Assembly (NCBI RefSeq): GCF_000789255.1
Contig: NZ_CP009552.1
Span: forward strand, 868,001 to 932,000
DNA length: 64,000 bases
Reading direction: 5' to 3'
Origin: Geoglobus acetivorans
Lineage (GTDB): Archaea; Halobacteriota; Archaeoglobi; Archaeoglobales; Archaeoglobaceae
The position numbers and the translations under genes are program-made. Positions 17,476 to 26,583 of this stretch are shown here, piece by piece; positions within the stretch are counted from its first letter, which is position 1, and each line of letters starts with the position of its first letter. The notes under the pieces are model-generated. The model made no database searches. It saw only the letters and a list, made by a program, of their open reading frames with translations, and had not been told where the DNA came from.

Positions 17476-18501
17476 TTAGCCCTTAAGCTTCAACTTCATG
17501 AATTGCTTGAGCAATTCATCCATCTCTGGAAAAGCCTCAATCTCTCCCTTCCTGATTTTGCCATAAATTTCGTTCAAAATTGTTCTGTGCTGGTTGATGT
17601 AAACACCATACATGAAATCGATTATCGGCTGGTAATTCTCCTTATTTCCCTCTGCCACGGCATCCAGATAACCCTCCCTGTTTTCCAAGCCGAGGTAGAG
17701 GGTTGGATAACCATTTCTCTCCAGCACGAAGTTCATCAACGCCCTGGCAACCCTGCCGTTACCATCCACGAAGGGATGTATGGTTACGAACTTCGTGTGA
17801 AGCAGTACGGCAAGCTCAAATGGGTGCATTGACCGTCTGTTTTTTCTATACCACTCCACAAGCTCCCTCATGAGCTCTGGAACTTCAAAAGCTGGTGGAG
17901 GTTCATGCTCTGCTTTCTCTATCAGAACCTGAATTTTCCTGTATTCTCCAGGAGATTCGAGCAAATTTTCCATGATTATAGAGTGCATCTTTTTAATGAG
18001 TCTCTCGGATACGTCCCCCTCATATTCTTCCAAGAACCCCCTCAGCTTCCTGAAGTTCAAAATCTCATAAACCTCTCTGACTGACTTGCCAGCAGGCGTT
18101 ATGTCGTGCTCGAGCAACTCTTCAGCCTGCCTGAGGGTTATTGTGTTGCCTTCAATTGCTGTCGTTCCCTGCACATATCTTGCGAAAACAGATTGCTCGT
18201 ATCTCTTCAGCTCGTCTGGATAGTGTTCTCCAAAGAGCCCGTAGCTGTAGTGAAGAGCCTCTAAACTGAGTGCTTTTCTATCATCGAGATACGAACGTTT
18301 CTTTTTCAGCCAGAAGTCCGTGAAGGTCTTTAACCTTAATAACTGGAATTCGCCCAGTTTTCTGATGAACTGCTCTGAGGTTATTTTTTCCAGTCTGCCA
18401 ACGTATATGGTGACAGGCAGGTTTTTATCGTTAACCTTCACCCTATCTTTGATATAGACATATTTATATCCTTTAATGGTCTTAATGTCTAGTTTTACCA
18501 T
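17476..18501 (-). CDS. Fic-domain protein (AMPylation family)
   Basis: 341 residues. The N-terminal part is a helical/HTH-like region seen in Fic proteins of this size. The Fic core (about 150-300) has the catalytic motif HPFVDGNGRVARALM with the catalytic His and the nucleotide-binding GNGR. An upstream TTAIEGNTITLRQAEELL segment resembles the inhibitory S/T-x-x-x-E-G-N motif, so the protein is probably self-inhibited. Targets are unknown. It lies next to a tRNA gene and a short stretch without genes, a setting often used by mobile DNA, but its base composition is not obviously foreign. Confidence 0.85.
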   Translation of the reverse strand: MVKLDIKTIKGYKYVYIKDRVKVNDKNLPVTIYVGRLEKITSEQFIRKLGEFQLLRLKTFTDFWLKKKRSYLDDRKALSLEALHYSYGLFGEHYPDELKRYEQSVFARYVQGTTAIEGNTITLRQAEELLEHDITPAGKSVREVYEILNFRKLRGFLEEYEGDVSERLIKKMHSIIMENLLESPGEYRKIQVLIEKAEHEPPPAFEVPELMRELVEWYRKNRRSMHPFELAVLLHTKFVTIHPFVDGNGRVARALMNFVLERNGYPTLYLGLENREGYLDAVAEGNKENYQPIIDFMYGVYINQHRTILNEIYGKIRKGEIEAFPEMDELLKQFMKLKLKG

Positions 18502-18792
18502 GCTGTGTGATATGGCAAAAATAGATTAAAAATGTTTGGAGTTGGGTTAACCTCCTGCAAGCTCCCAACCCGTAAGTGCTTTCGCAATATCACCTCAGAG
18601 AGTTTCATCCAGATTCAGTGCCGTTTTTCTCCCCTCAGCATTCTGATTGCAGGAGTTTGTACACCATTCAGAAAACCGCACCAATCTCCTCTGCATGGAT
18701 TTCAAACACTTCCTGACCTTGCTGGACATCCCGATCAGGAGAATGACGTTGTCTATGACCTGTTTTGCCGACGAAACAGAAAAAGAACCAGA
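18502..18792. other. Gap between Fic gene and tRNA-Thr, no convincing gene
   Basis: 291 bases. The left edge is the Fic promoter (AT-rich, leftward). GTTGGG (18542-18547) can pair with CCCAAC (18566-18571) around a 17-nt loop, a weak hairpin. A leftward frame (18595-18837) runs into the tRNA and has no recognisable product. The tRNA's 3' side lies at the right. Confidence 0.4.
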
Positions 18793-18865
18793 GCCGCCGG
18801 CGGGATTCGAACCCGCGGCCTGGTGATTACGAGTCACCCGCTCTGACCAGCTGAGCTACGGCGGC
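18793..18865 (-). tRNA. tRNA-Thr(CGT)
   Basis: Reverse strand gives a complete cloverleaf: acceptor GCCGCCG/CGGCGGC, D arm with GCTCAGCTGGTCAGAGC, anticodon stem GGTGA/TCACC around loop CTCGTAA (anticodon CGT, reading ACG Thr), and T arm GCGGGTTCGAATCCCGC. It has 73 nt, no intron and no encoded CCA. Confidence 0.95.
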
Positions 18866-18869
18866 ACGC

Positions 18870-18980
18870 TCACATCCTGGGGCGTATTCTGCTGTTGCAG
18901 ATCGCACAGTATATACCATCAGGGGTATTTAAAAAATACGCCTGATTGTTGCAGATAGGACATCTCATCTCACCCATCAT
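18870..18980 (-). CDS. 36-residue zinc-ribbon-like microprotein coupled to leuD
   Basis: A 36-codon frame whose ATG at 18980 overlaps the leuD stop codon (ATGA); a second ATG follows at once. The protein has two CXXC knuckles, C-P-I-C (residues 7-10) and C-A-I-C (25-28), separated by 14 residues, each followed by Asn, and a basic tail RIRPRM. This is a minimal zinc ribbon. The paired knuckles and the start/stop overlap make a chance frame unlikely. The stop lies 4 nt before the tRNA-Thr sequence, so the gene and the tRNA may be cotranscribed. The function is unknown; it could be a zinc or RNA-binding adaptor. Confidence 0.65.
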   Translation of the reverse strand: MMGEMRCPICNNQAYFLNTPDGIYCAICNSRIRPRM

Positions 18981-19474
18981 ACTATGATATCACCGTATTT
19001 CCTGACATAATCCACGAGCCCCCCTTCGTCCAGAATCCGTATCATGATTTCCGGAAGTGGTTTGGCCTGAATTTCAGTACCCTTTGTCAGGTTTCTGATA
19101 ACACCTGTCGAGAGATCAATCTCAAGCTCGTCCTCCGAGTCAATCTGGTCAGTATCGGCAATCAGCACAGGGAGACCAACATTTATGGCATTCCTGTAAA
19201 ATATTCTCGCAAAGGATTTGGCAATTACTGCAGAAATTCCCGCAATTTTGATTGCGAGAGGAGCATGTTCCCTGCTGCTGCCCATTCCAAAATTCTTTCC
19301 GGCAACTATAAAGTCTCCAGGCTTCATCTTTGCCGGAAATTCAGGATCAGCATCCTCCATAACATGCTTGGCAAGCTCCGGCATGTTGCTCCTCAAATGA
19401 TAGTACCGGCCGGGAGTGATGTGATCAGTCGAAATATCATCTCCGAACTTCCAGGCTCGCCCTCTTAATTTCAT
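18977..19474 (-). CDS. leuD: 3-isopropylmalate dehydratase small subunit (LeuD/HacB type)
   Basis: 165 residues, the small swivel subunit of aconitase-type hydratases. Hallmarks: [20 protein letters not shown] at the N-terminus (YLRT-type specificity loop nearby: YYHLRSN), [14 protein letters not shown] and [18 protein letters not shown]. It pairs with a large subunit (leuC/hacA, not in this window) to isomerise isopropylmalate; citramalate- or homoaconitate-type substrates are alternatives. ATG at 19474. It is followed without a gap by the 36-residue zinc protein. Confidence 0.9.
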   Translation of the reverse strand: MKLRGRAWKFGDDISTDHITPGRYYHLRSNMPELAKHVMEDADPEFPAKMKPGDFIVAGKNFGMGSSREHAPLAIKIAGISAVIAKSFARIFYRNAINVGLPVLIADTDQIDSEDELEIDLSTGVIRNLTKGTEIQAKPLPEIMIRILDEGGLVDYVRKYGDIIV

Positions 19475-19578
19475 TGACCCAACGTCATGGACGCTTTTTT
19501 TAAAGATTTTGATAAGTTCATTATGACTATGTCAAATTTTAAATAATATGCCTGCGAAAAAAGGGAGGGTGGAATTCA

Positions 19579-20592
19579 ATGTCTGCTACAATTGTCGTTG
19601 GTGGATTCTGGGGTGACGAAGGAAAGGGAAAGATAATAGCGCACATTGCACACTCAGATAAGCCGAAAATAATTGCAAGAGGCGGCGTAGGGCCAAATGC
19701 AGGGCATACAGTGGAATTCGATGGAAAGTCGTTCGGTATCCGAATGATTCCTTCTGGCTTCGTTTACGGTGATGCGAAGCTCCTGATCGGAGCGGGAGTT
19801 CTCGTCAATCCAGAAGTTTTTCTGAACGAGGTTAAAATGCTTAATGTAGAGGAGCGGGCAAGGATCGATTACAGGTGTGCAATCATCGAGCCAAAGCACA
19901 TTGAATCCGACAAAAGCTCGGAACACCTTGCAGGCAAAATAGGAAGTACAGGAAGCGGATGTGGTCCGGCAAACGCAGACAGGGTTATGAGGGTCGCCAG
20001 GCTTGCGAAGGACGTTGTGGAACTCCAGCCATTCCTTACCGATGTCCCCCTCGAGGTAAATGAGACGATTGACAGCGGAGAGTTCGTCCTGATAGAGGGT
20101 TCACAGGGTTTTGCGCTCAGCCTTTACTACGGAACCTACCCCTACGTAACATCCAAGGACGTTTCGGCATCATCAATCGCTGCAGACGTTGGAGTTGGAC
20201 CAACGAAAATAGACGATGTGATTGTCGTTTTCAAAACATTCCCGACGAGGGTCGGTTCAGGTCCATTCCCCACAGAGATGAGCCAGGAAGAGGCAGAAAG
20301 CCTTGGGATAGTTGAGTACGGAACAGTCACGGGAAGGAGAAGAAGGGTCGGCTGGTGGGACCCGGAGCTTGCGAGATACTCGGCCATGATCAACGGAGCG
20401 ACGCAGATAGCCATAACCGGAATTGACAGGCTCGACAAGGAGTGCTATGGAGTGACAGAGTGGGGAAAACTTACGCCAAAGGCAAAGGAGTTTGTTGAAA
20501 GGGTTGAGGATGACACGGGCGTTCCGGTTACACTCATTTCAACCGGCCCATCTCTCGAACAGATAATCGATCTGAGAGATGAAAGACTCTAA
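19579..20592 (+). CDS. purA: Adenylosuccinate synthetase (short archaeal form)
   Basis: 337 residues. Joins IMP and aspartate with GTP to form adenylosuccinate, the first step to AMP. The N-terminal GTP/IMP loop [10 protein letters not shown] (with catalytic Asp) and [11 protein letters not shown] are present, as is [10 protein letters not shown]. It is about 90 residues shorter than the bacterial enzyme, as usual for thermophilic archaea. Good ribosome site (GGGAGGGTGG) before the ATG. It begins a rightward run of nucleotide genes (trm112-like, pyrG, guaAB). Confidence 0.95.
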   Translation: MSATIVVGGFWGDEGKGKIIAHIAHSDKPKIIARGGVGPNAGHTVEFDGKSFGIRMIPSGFVYGDAKLLIGAGVLVNPEVFLNEVKMLNVEERARIDYRCAIIEPKHIESDKSSEHLAGKIGSTGSGCGPANADRVMRVARLAKDVVELQPFLTDVPLEVNETIDSGEFVLIEGSQGFALSLYYGTYPYVTSKDVSASSIAADVGVGPTKIDDVIVVFKTFPTRVGSGPFPTEMSQEEAESLGIVEYGTVTGRRRRVGWWDPELARYSAMINGATQIAITGIDRLDKECYGVTEWGKLTPKAKEFVERVEDDTGVPVTLISTGPSLEQIIDLRDERL

Positions 20593-20662
20593 TTGCCTTT
20601 TTTAATCCCCATTATTTCAGCATCAAAAACTTAATATTTTGCGGTGTGAGAGGTGGAGCGTT

Positions 20663-20851
20663 ATGAGGAGGAAACTTCTTGAAATTCTCGCATGCCCTGT
20701 TTGCAAAGGAGATCTTGACGTGGAAGTTGAGGAGGAGAACGAGGGAGAAATACTCTGGGGACGATTGATCTGCAAGTCCTGTGGGGCTGAATATCCGATT
20801 GAGGATGGAATACCAAATATGCTTCCACCGGAACTGAGGGAGACGGTATGA
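20663..20851 (+). CDS. Trm112-like small zinc protein
   Basis: 62 residues ([18 protein letters not shown]...). Two CXXC pairs (CPVC and CKSC) frame a beta region, and the C-terminus [12 protein letters not shown] is typical for Trm112/YcaR-like proteins. In eukaryotes and haloarchaea Trm112 activates several SAM methyltransferases that modify tRNA, rRNA and release factors; that role is inferred here. The ribosome site GAGGTGG lies before the ATG at 20663. The end overlaps the pyrG start by 4 nt. Confidence 0.85.
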   Translation: MRRKLLEILACPVCKGDLDVEVEEENEGEILWGRLICKSCGAEYPIEDGIPNMLPPELRETV

Positions 20852-22446
20852 AGTTCATAGTTGTTACTGGAGGAGTGATGAGCGGTCTCGGAAAGGGTAT
20901 CACAGCAGCGAGCATAGGCAGAATTCTCGTGGACATGGGTTACAGGGTCGTGCCAATAAAAATTGACCCGTACATAAACATCGACGCCGGAACCATGAAC
21001 CCGTTCCAGCACGGCGAGGTTTACGTGCTCAAGGATGGGACAGAAGTCGATCTCGACCTCGGACACTATGAGAGATTCATAGGTATGGAGCTCACCGGAA
21101 AGCACAACATCACGACAGGAAAGATATACCGGAACGTTATTGAGAAAGAGAGAAAGGGCGAATATCTCGGTCAGACCGTTCAGATCATACCCCACGTTAC
21201 CGACGAGATCAAGCGATGGATAAGGAGTGTTGCAGAAGAGAAAAACGCAGATATCTGTCTCATCGAGGTTGGTGGAACGGTTGGAGATATCGAGAGCATG
21301 CCGTTTCTTGAAGCAATAAGACAGATGCACAACGAAGAGAAAGAGGAGGATTTTCTGCTCGTCCATGTAACCCTCGTTCCACTCGACAGCGGTGGTGAGC
21401 AGAAAACCAAACCAACACAGCACAGCGTGAAGGAGCTGAGGAGCCTTGGACTGCATCCCGATGTCATCGTAGGGAGGTGTGAGGAGGAGCTTACTGAAAG
21501 CACAAAGAGAAAAATTTCGCTCTTCTGTGATGTTCCCGTTGAAGCTGTAATAAGCGCGAAAAACGCAGACGACATTTATGAGGTTCCACTGCTTTTCAAA
21601 CAGGAAAAGCTCGACAGATACATTGCCGAAAAACTTAGGCTGGATCGGGCCAAAAGCGAGGAAAGGTGGGAAGAGTTCGTTTCAAAGCTTAAAAACGCAG
21701 GTGAAAACGTCACAATCGCCATTGTCGGCAAATACATGGATGTTAGAGATGCATACATAAGCATAAGAGAGGCCCTCAAGATAGCCGGTGTTTACAGCGG
21801 AACGAAGGTAAGCTATCTGTGGATCGACAGCGAGGACTTTGAGGATTTTGGGGAGATCGAGATAGAGGCGGACGGAATACTTGTACCGGGTGGATTCGGT
21901 TCAAGGGGTGTTGAGGGCAAGATAATGGCAATCAAATACGCCAGAGAGAACAACATACCCTTCCTCGGCATCTGTCTCGGATTTCAGCTATCCGTCATAG
22001 AATTCACCAGAAACGTTCTCGGGTATGATGGGGCGAACAGCACGGAGTTTGATGAAAACACACCCCACCCGGTTATAGACCTGCTACCGGAGCAGAAGGA
22101 GATCGACGAACTTGGAGGGACGATGAGGCTGGGGGACATAGAAATAACTCTCAAAGAGAATACGATTGCCTACAGCCTCTATCAGACCGAAAAAATCCTG
22201 GAGAGGCACAGGCACAGGTATGAGGTCAATCCGGAATACATAGGCGAGCTTGAGAAAAACGGGCTTGTTTTTTCCGGGTATTCAGATGGTGGAAGGAGGA
22301 TGGAAATTCTGGAGATTCCGGAAAAAAGATTCTTCCTCGCTACCCAGTTCCATCCGGAGTTCAAGGCCAAGCCATTTGCCCCATCACCACCATTTGTCGG
22401 GTTTGTTAAGGCTGCGCTGGAATACAGGAGGGAAATGAATGGTTAA
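20848..22446 (+). CDS. pyrG: CTP synthase
   Basis: 532 residues. Synthetase domain first (about 1-270: [60 protein letters not shown]), then a class I glutaminase domain (nucleophile in [14 protein letters not shown], His-Glu in [10 protein letters not shown]). Converts UTP to CTP. It overlaps the upstream trm112-like gene by 4 nt and guaAB by 8 nt, so it is in one operon. Confidence 0.96.
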   Translation: MKFIVVTGGVMSGLGKGITAASIGRILVDMGYRVVPIKIDPYINIDAGTMNPFQHGEVYVLKDGTEVDLDLGHYERFIGMELTGKHNITTGKIYRNVIEKERKGEYLGQTVQIIPHVTDEIKRWIRSVAEEKNADICLIEVGGTVGDIESMPFLEAIRQMHNEEKEEDFLLVHVTLVPLDSGGEQKTKPTQHSVKELRSLGLHPDVIVGRCEEELTESTKRKISLFCDVPVEAVISAKNADDIYEVPLLFKQEKLDRYIAEKLRLDRAKSEERWEEFVSKLKNAGENVTIAIVGKYMDVRDAYISIREALKIAGVYSGTKVSYLWIDSEDFEDFGEIEIEADGILVPGGFGSRGVEGKIMAIKYARENNIPFLGICLGFQLSVIEFTRNVLGYDGANSTEFDENTPHPVIDLLPEQKEIDELGGTMRLGDIEITLKENTIAYSLYQTEKILERHRHRYEVNPEYIGELEKNGLVFSGYSDGGRRMEILEIPEKRFFLATQFHPEFKAKPFAPSPPFVGFVKAALEYRREMNG

Positions 22447-23353
22447 AGCTGAAAGATTTGTGGAAAAAGCAATTCAGGAGATTAAGGAACAGGTTGGTGA
22501 CGGAAAGGCAATCATAGCGTTATCGGGAGGTGTTGACAGTTCCGTTTGCGCTGTTCTGGCATACAGAGCCATTGGAGATAAGCTGATACCCGTTTTTGTT
22601 GATACGGGGCTTATGAGAGCTGGCGAACCAGAGAGGGTGAAGGAAATTTTTGGGTACATGAATCTCAAATTCGTGGATGCGAGAGAAGAGTTCTTCAGTG
22701 CCCTGAAAGGCGTTGTTGATCCTGAGGAAAAGAGGAAGGTTATAGGAGAGCTTTTTGTCAGGGTATTTGAGAAGGTTGCGGAGGAGGAAAAGGCCGACTA
22801 CCTCATTCAGGGGACTATATATCCGGACATAATAGAAAGTCAGGGCGGTATAAAGAGCCATCACAATGTCGGCGGTTTCCCCACACACTACACGTTCAAG
22901 GGTGTCATCGAGCCTCTGAGAGAGCTGTACAAGGATGAGGTCAGAGAGGTGGCGAGGTACATCGGACTGCCGGAAGAGATCTCGGAGAGGATGCCATTCC
23001 CCGGACCGGGGCTGGCCGTGAGAGTGCTCGGAGAGGTTACTCCGGAAAAGGTTGAAGTAGTCAGAAAGGCGAACAGAATTGTCGAGGAGGAGCTTAAGGA
23101 CATTCCAAAGTGGCAGGCGTTCGCAGCAGTCATAGGAAGAGCCACAGGTGTCAAGGGCGATGAGAGAGTTTACGGCTATATAGTCTCCATAAGAGCGGTT
23201 GAGAGCAGGGATGCCATGACGGCAGAACCCCTCAGGCTCGATTACGAGATTCTCAGAAAGATCATGAGAAGGATAACCGAAGAGATCCCCGAGGTTGTTA
23301 GAGTTGTGTATGACATAACTCCAAAACCACCCGCCACGATCGAGTATGAGTGA
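22439..23353 (+). CDS. guaAB: GMP synthase PP-loop (ATP pyrophosphatase) subunit
   Basis: 304 residues. Activates XMP with ATP and receives ammonia to form GMP. PP-loop [16 protein letters not shown] and HHNVGGFP near the middle, with the GMPS dimerisation domain ending KPPATIEYE. As in most archaea, the glutaminase is a separate protein and is not in this window. It overlaps pyrG by 8 nt and the aminotransferase by 8 nt. Confidence 0.95.
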   Translation: MVKAERFVEKAIQEIKEQVGDGKAIIALSGGVDSSVCAVLAYRAIGDKLIPVFVDTGLMRAGEPERVKEIFGYMNLKFVDAREEFFSALKGVVDPEEKRKVIGELFVRVFEKVAEEEKADYLIQGTIYPDIIESQGGIKSHHNVGGFPTHYTFKGVIEPLRELYKDEVREVARYIGLPEEISERMPFPGPGLAVRVLGEVTPEKVEVVRKANRIVEEELKDIPKWQAFAAVIGRATGVKGDERVYGYIVSIRAVESRDAMTAEPLRLDYEILRKIMRRITEEIPEVVRVVYDITPKPPATIEYE

Positions 23354-24491
23354 GATTATCGAAAGGGAAAGGAAGGTATTCATCCAGTTTTTCAACAGAT
23401 ATCCCATCGTAATCGAGAGAGCGAAGGGATGCTGGATTTTCGATGAACACGGACGAAAGTACCTTGACCTCATAGCCGGAATTGCCTGCGTTTCGGTCGG
23501 CCATTCCAACGAATACGTGATTGAAAGGATAAGAGAGCAGGCTGAAAAGCTCATCCACGTTTCAAACCTGTTTTACACAAAGCCCCAGATCGAGCTTGCG
23601 GAAAAACTTGTGGAGATAAGCGGAATGGACAGATTCTTTTTCACGAATTCAGGAACCGAGAGTGTTGAGGCTGCCTTAAAAATAGCCAGAAGGGTCACGG
23701 GCAGAAGGAAGTTTGTCTCGTTCACGGGCGACTTCCACGGCAGAAGCATGGGTGCGCTGTCAGTAACATGGAAGGAAAAGTTCAGGGAGCCGTTCATGCC
23801 TCTGATAGAGCCGGTAAGCTTTGCAGAATTCAACTCGACCGAAAGTCTGGAAAATGTGGTGGATGGAGAAACCGCGGCGGTCATCCTGGAGCCGGTTCAG
23901 GGCGAGGCGGGAGTTTATCCCGCAAGAAAAGAATTCATAAAAAGGCTGTTTGAGCTTAAAGAGGAACATGGCTTCCTCGTAATCTTCGACGAGGTGCAGA
24001 CCGGTTTTGGCAGAACCGGGGAGTGGTTTGCCAAGGACATCTACGGCTTCAGGCCAGACATCATGACCCTCGCAAAGGCCATGGGCAACGGGTTCCCCAT
24101 CGGGGCGGTTGCCGTAAGCGAGGAGGTGCATTCCGGAATCCAGAAGGGGGATCACGGGTCAACATTCGGCGGGAATCCGCTCGCATGCTCGGCTTCACTC
24201 GCAACCATAGAGTACATTGAACAGAACAACCTCCTGGAGAATTCCAGAAAAATGGGGGAGCTGTTCATGAAGGGGCTTGAGGGTCTTGACTTCGTTCAGG
24301 ATGTGAGGGGATTCGGACTGATGGTGGGTCTGACCGTAAGCGATGCGAAGGAATTTTCCCAGTTCGCCATGAGCAGGGGTGTGCTTGTAAACGCAACATC
24401 CGATAAGGATGTCAGAGTAATCCCGCCACTGACAATAAGCAGAGAGGAAGTTGATCTCGCCCTGTCGGCTTTCGAAGAGTTTGCCCGTTAA
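23346..24491 (+). CDS. argD: Class III aminotransferase (acetylornithine aminotransferase-like)
   Basis: 381-residue fold-type I PLP enzyme. Segments [48 protein letters not shown] and the PLP-lysine region [14 protein letters not shown] are conserved. The closest family by sequence feel is N-acetylornithine/LysW aminotransferase; 4-aminobutyrate-type enzymes are alternatives, so the symbol is tentative. It overlaps guaAB by 8 nt although the pathways differ, so cotranscription may be historical. The 3' end overlaps the convergent MBL gene by 4 nt. Confidence 0.8.
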   Translation: MSEIIERERKVFIQFFNRYPIVIERAKGCWIFDEHGRKYLDLIAGIACVSVGHSNEYVIERIREQAEKLIHVSNLFYTKPQIELAEKLVEISGMDRFFFTNSGTESVEAALKIARRVTGRRKFVSFTGDFHGRSMGALSVTWKEKFREPFMPLIEPVSFAEFNSTESLENVVDGETAAVILEPVQGEAGVYPARKEFIKRLFELKEEHGFLVIFDEVQTGFGRTGEWFAKDIYGFRPDIMTLAKAMGNGFPIGAVAVSEEVHSGIQKGDHGSTFGGNPLACSASLATIEYIEQNNLLENSRKMGELFMKGLEGLDFVQDVRGFGLMVGLTVSDAKEFSQFAMSRGVLVNATSDKDVRVIPPLTISREEVDLALSAFEEFAR

Positions 24492-25303
24492 TCTCTGCCC
24501 TCCAATTTTTTCACATGCTTGATGACCATGTTCCTCTCGAAGTAGTTGAGGATGTTTTTCCAGGCCGGTTTCTTACCACCGTAAATGGGAGAGTGTTCGA
24601 CAATCATGTCAATGCTGTAACCCCTGCCCAGAAGTTCTGAGATTACCTCTTCCCTTCTGTCGAAATGCTCAAGAAATTCCATCAGGAGGGTTTCTATGCT
24701 CTCCCTGCCCCTGACAGGTTTACGGTGGGACGGGACGATTACCGTGAAATCGTAGTCAAAAAGAGACTCGATGCTCCTCCTGAACAGCTCCGGATCGCTC
24801 TCAGGGTTTCCATACCAGGGGCCAAATGGTGTCAGGTCTATGTCTGCCGAGAACAGAATTCTGCCATCAATCAGGAACAGGTGCATGTCCACCGTGTGTC
24901 CTTCAGTCTTTATCAGCTCAACTTCGTGGTCTTTCGTGCTGAAATCGTGGCCTTCATCATACAGAGCACCGCTGAAGTCCCTCAGGCCGGCCATGTTTTT
25001 TGCAAAATCAATCCACTCATCCGCAACTTCAGGAGCGAACCTTCTGGCAAGTTCCTCCACCGTTGTGGCCGGATGCGGAGTGTAAACCCTTTTCCCGTAC
25101 TTTTCAGCAAGCCATGCCCCGGATGCGTGGTCGGGATGGGTGTGGGTGAGAACAAGCCTGTCGAATTTGCCAAGAATGGCCTCAAGCCTGTCCTCTCCGC
25201 AGCTTGAATCGATCAGAAGGCTATCGACAAGCAGACAGTTGCAGTAGGGAAACCGGCCCCCATTCCGACCCTCAATGAGGTGAACACCATCTGCAAGCTT
25301 CAC
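24488..25303 (-). CDS. MBL-fold metallo-hydrolase
   Basis: 271 residues, metallo-beta-lactamase fold. The metal motif THTHPDHASG, the second ligand HTVDMHLFLIDG and the Asp ligand in FSADIDLTPFG are intact, and a third His is in VPSHRKPV. The C-terminal helical extension (about 205-271) is typical of glyoxalase II-like and thioesterase-like members. The substrate is unknown. Divergent from the MFS gene. Confidence 0.8.
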   Translation of the reverse strand: MKLADGVHLIEGRNGGRFPYCNCLLVDSLLIDSSCGEDRLEAILGKFDRLVLTHTHPDHASGAWLAEKYGKRVYTPHPATTVEELARRFAPEVADEWIDFAKNMAGLRDFSGALYDEGHDFSTKDHEVELIKTEGHTVDMHLFLIDGRILFSADIDLTPFGPWYGNPESDPELFRRSIESLFDYDFTVIVPSHRKPVRGRESIETLLMEFLEHFDRREEVISELLGRGYSIDMIVEHSPIYGGKKPAWKNILNYFERNMVIKHVKKLEGRD

Positions 25304-25428
25304 ATGGTCTGTCTAAAAAATCGGAATAAATACATTATTTCGCCTGAGGTTCAACGTGAGACAAAATGCGGATATGTGTTAAAATTTTTCACACTTTTTT
25401 TATATTCCGACCCGTATTTTCTGCCGGA

Positions 25429-26583
25429 GTGGAGCGCAGAATACTGACAGTGTCGATCGCAAGATTTGCGGATTCAGTGGGGAGTGGTATGGCCTATTTT
25501 GCACTGCCAATCCTGATTTCGTCACTCGCAACCAGCCAGCTCCCAATAGACCTTGTCTCAGGCATAGTCATATCCATCTGGGGCCTTGTGGCAACTCTCG
25601 TACAGCCTCTGGCAGGAAAGGTGATTGAAAGATCAGCAAGACCGAAGAAATTTCTTTCACTCTCTCTGCTGCTCACGGCAATCCTCATTCTCTTCTACAC
25701 ATCCATAAGGACTGTTGAGGAACTTCTTTTCCTCAGGGTTGTGCTTGGAATTATTGAAAGCTTTCTCATGGTATCCAGCCTCACGCTCGTCATTTCTCTT
25801 GCTGGAAAAAAGAAGGGGCAGAGCTTCGGTATCTACAACACCTTCACCGACTTGGGGTTTTCGGTTTCACCCATCATGGCGGGAATTCTCATAAGCTTCA
25901 ACCTGAACATTGTCTTTTACATCTCAGCCTTATTCGTTCTGGTATCCTCCATAGGTGTATTCATGCTGGTGGATGAGCCTGAAATATCGGAGATGAAAAA
26001 GAAAAAGAGCGGTTTTAGAGATGTTAGCAGGGAGATCTACCCCATCCTCGTGTCCCTCATGTTCGTCGTTGCGCTCATGTCTTCCATAGTCCCTCTTGAA
26101 AACTCGTTCCTCGAAAGACTGAACATCACTCCACTGGAATTCGGACTGTCTTTCAGCATCTATCTCATCACCAGAACCCTCTCAAACACCTATGCCGGAT
26201 ATCTGGCTGACAGACACGGTGGTTTGAAGGCATACACAATTTCATCTCTCCTGATCTCGGTAACTTCCCTTCTGATCCTGATTCCGAACATCTACGTTTT
26301 TCTCGGTGTCAGGTTCATTCAGGGATTTATCGTGGCGCTTGTTTACACCTCAGCCACCGTTACCATAGCCGAAAGGAGCGGCCTGAGCTATGCAATGTCA
26401 ATGAGCATCCTCTCGTCAGTCATAACCGCAGGACTGACCGCTGGTCCGCTGATCGCCGGCATGATGAGCGGCTACATTGGTTTCGAATCACCATACATAC
26501 TCTTTTCCCTGCTCATATCGGTGCCGGTCGTTCTTCAGACCCTGAAAAATAAGAGGGGTCAGTTCCAGCCCCTGAAATCGTAA
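25429..26583 (+). CDS. MFS transporter
   Basis: About 384 residues with twelve predicted TM helices in two halves separated by a charged loop (about EISEMKKKKSGFRD). The motif GYLADRHGGLKAY (MFS motif A, second half) and RVVLGIIESFLM are visible. The substrate is unknown. I choose the GTG at 25429 because the TATA stretch TTTTTATATT (25396-25405) is about 25 nt upstream; the ATG at 25366 would put that promoter inside the gene. The 3' end overlaps the convergent AOR gene by 25 nt. Confidence 0.8.
   Translation: MERRILTVSIARFADSVGSGMAYFALPILISSLATSQLPIDLVSGIVISIWGLVATLVQPLAGKVIERSARPKKFLSLSLLLTAILILFYTSIRTVEELLFLRVVLGIIESFLMVSSLTLVISLAGKKKGQSFGIYNTFTDLGFSVSPIMAGILISFNLNIVFYISALFVLVSSIGVFMLVDEPEISEMKKKKSGFRDVSREIYPILVSLMFVVALMSSIVPLENSFLERLNITPLEFGLSFSIYLITRTLSNTYAGYLADRHGGLKAYTISSLLISVTSLLILIPNIYVFLGVRFIQGFIVALVYTSATVTIAERSGLSYAMSMSILSSVITAGLTAGPLIAGMMSGYIGFESPYILFSLLISVPVVLQTLKNKRGQFQPLKS

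Noticed and set aside
18595-18837. An 80-codon leftward frame starting inside tRNA-Thr
   Set aside because: It begins within the tRNA sequence and has no homologous features; more likely non-coding flank.
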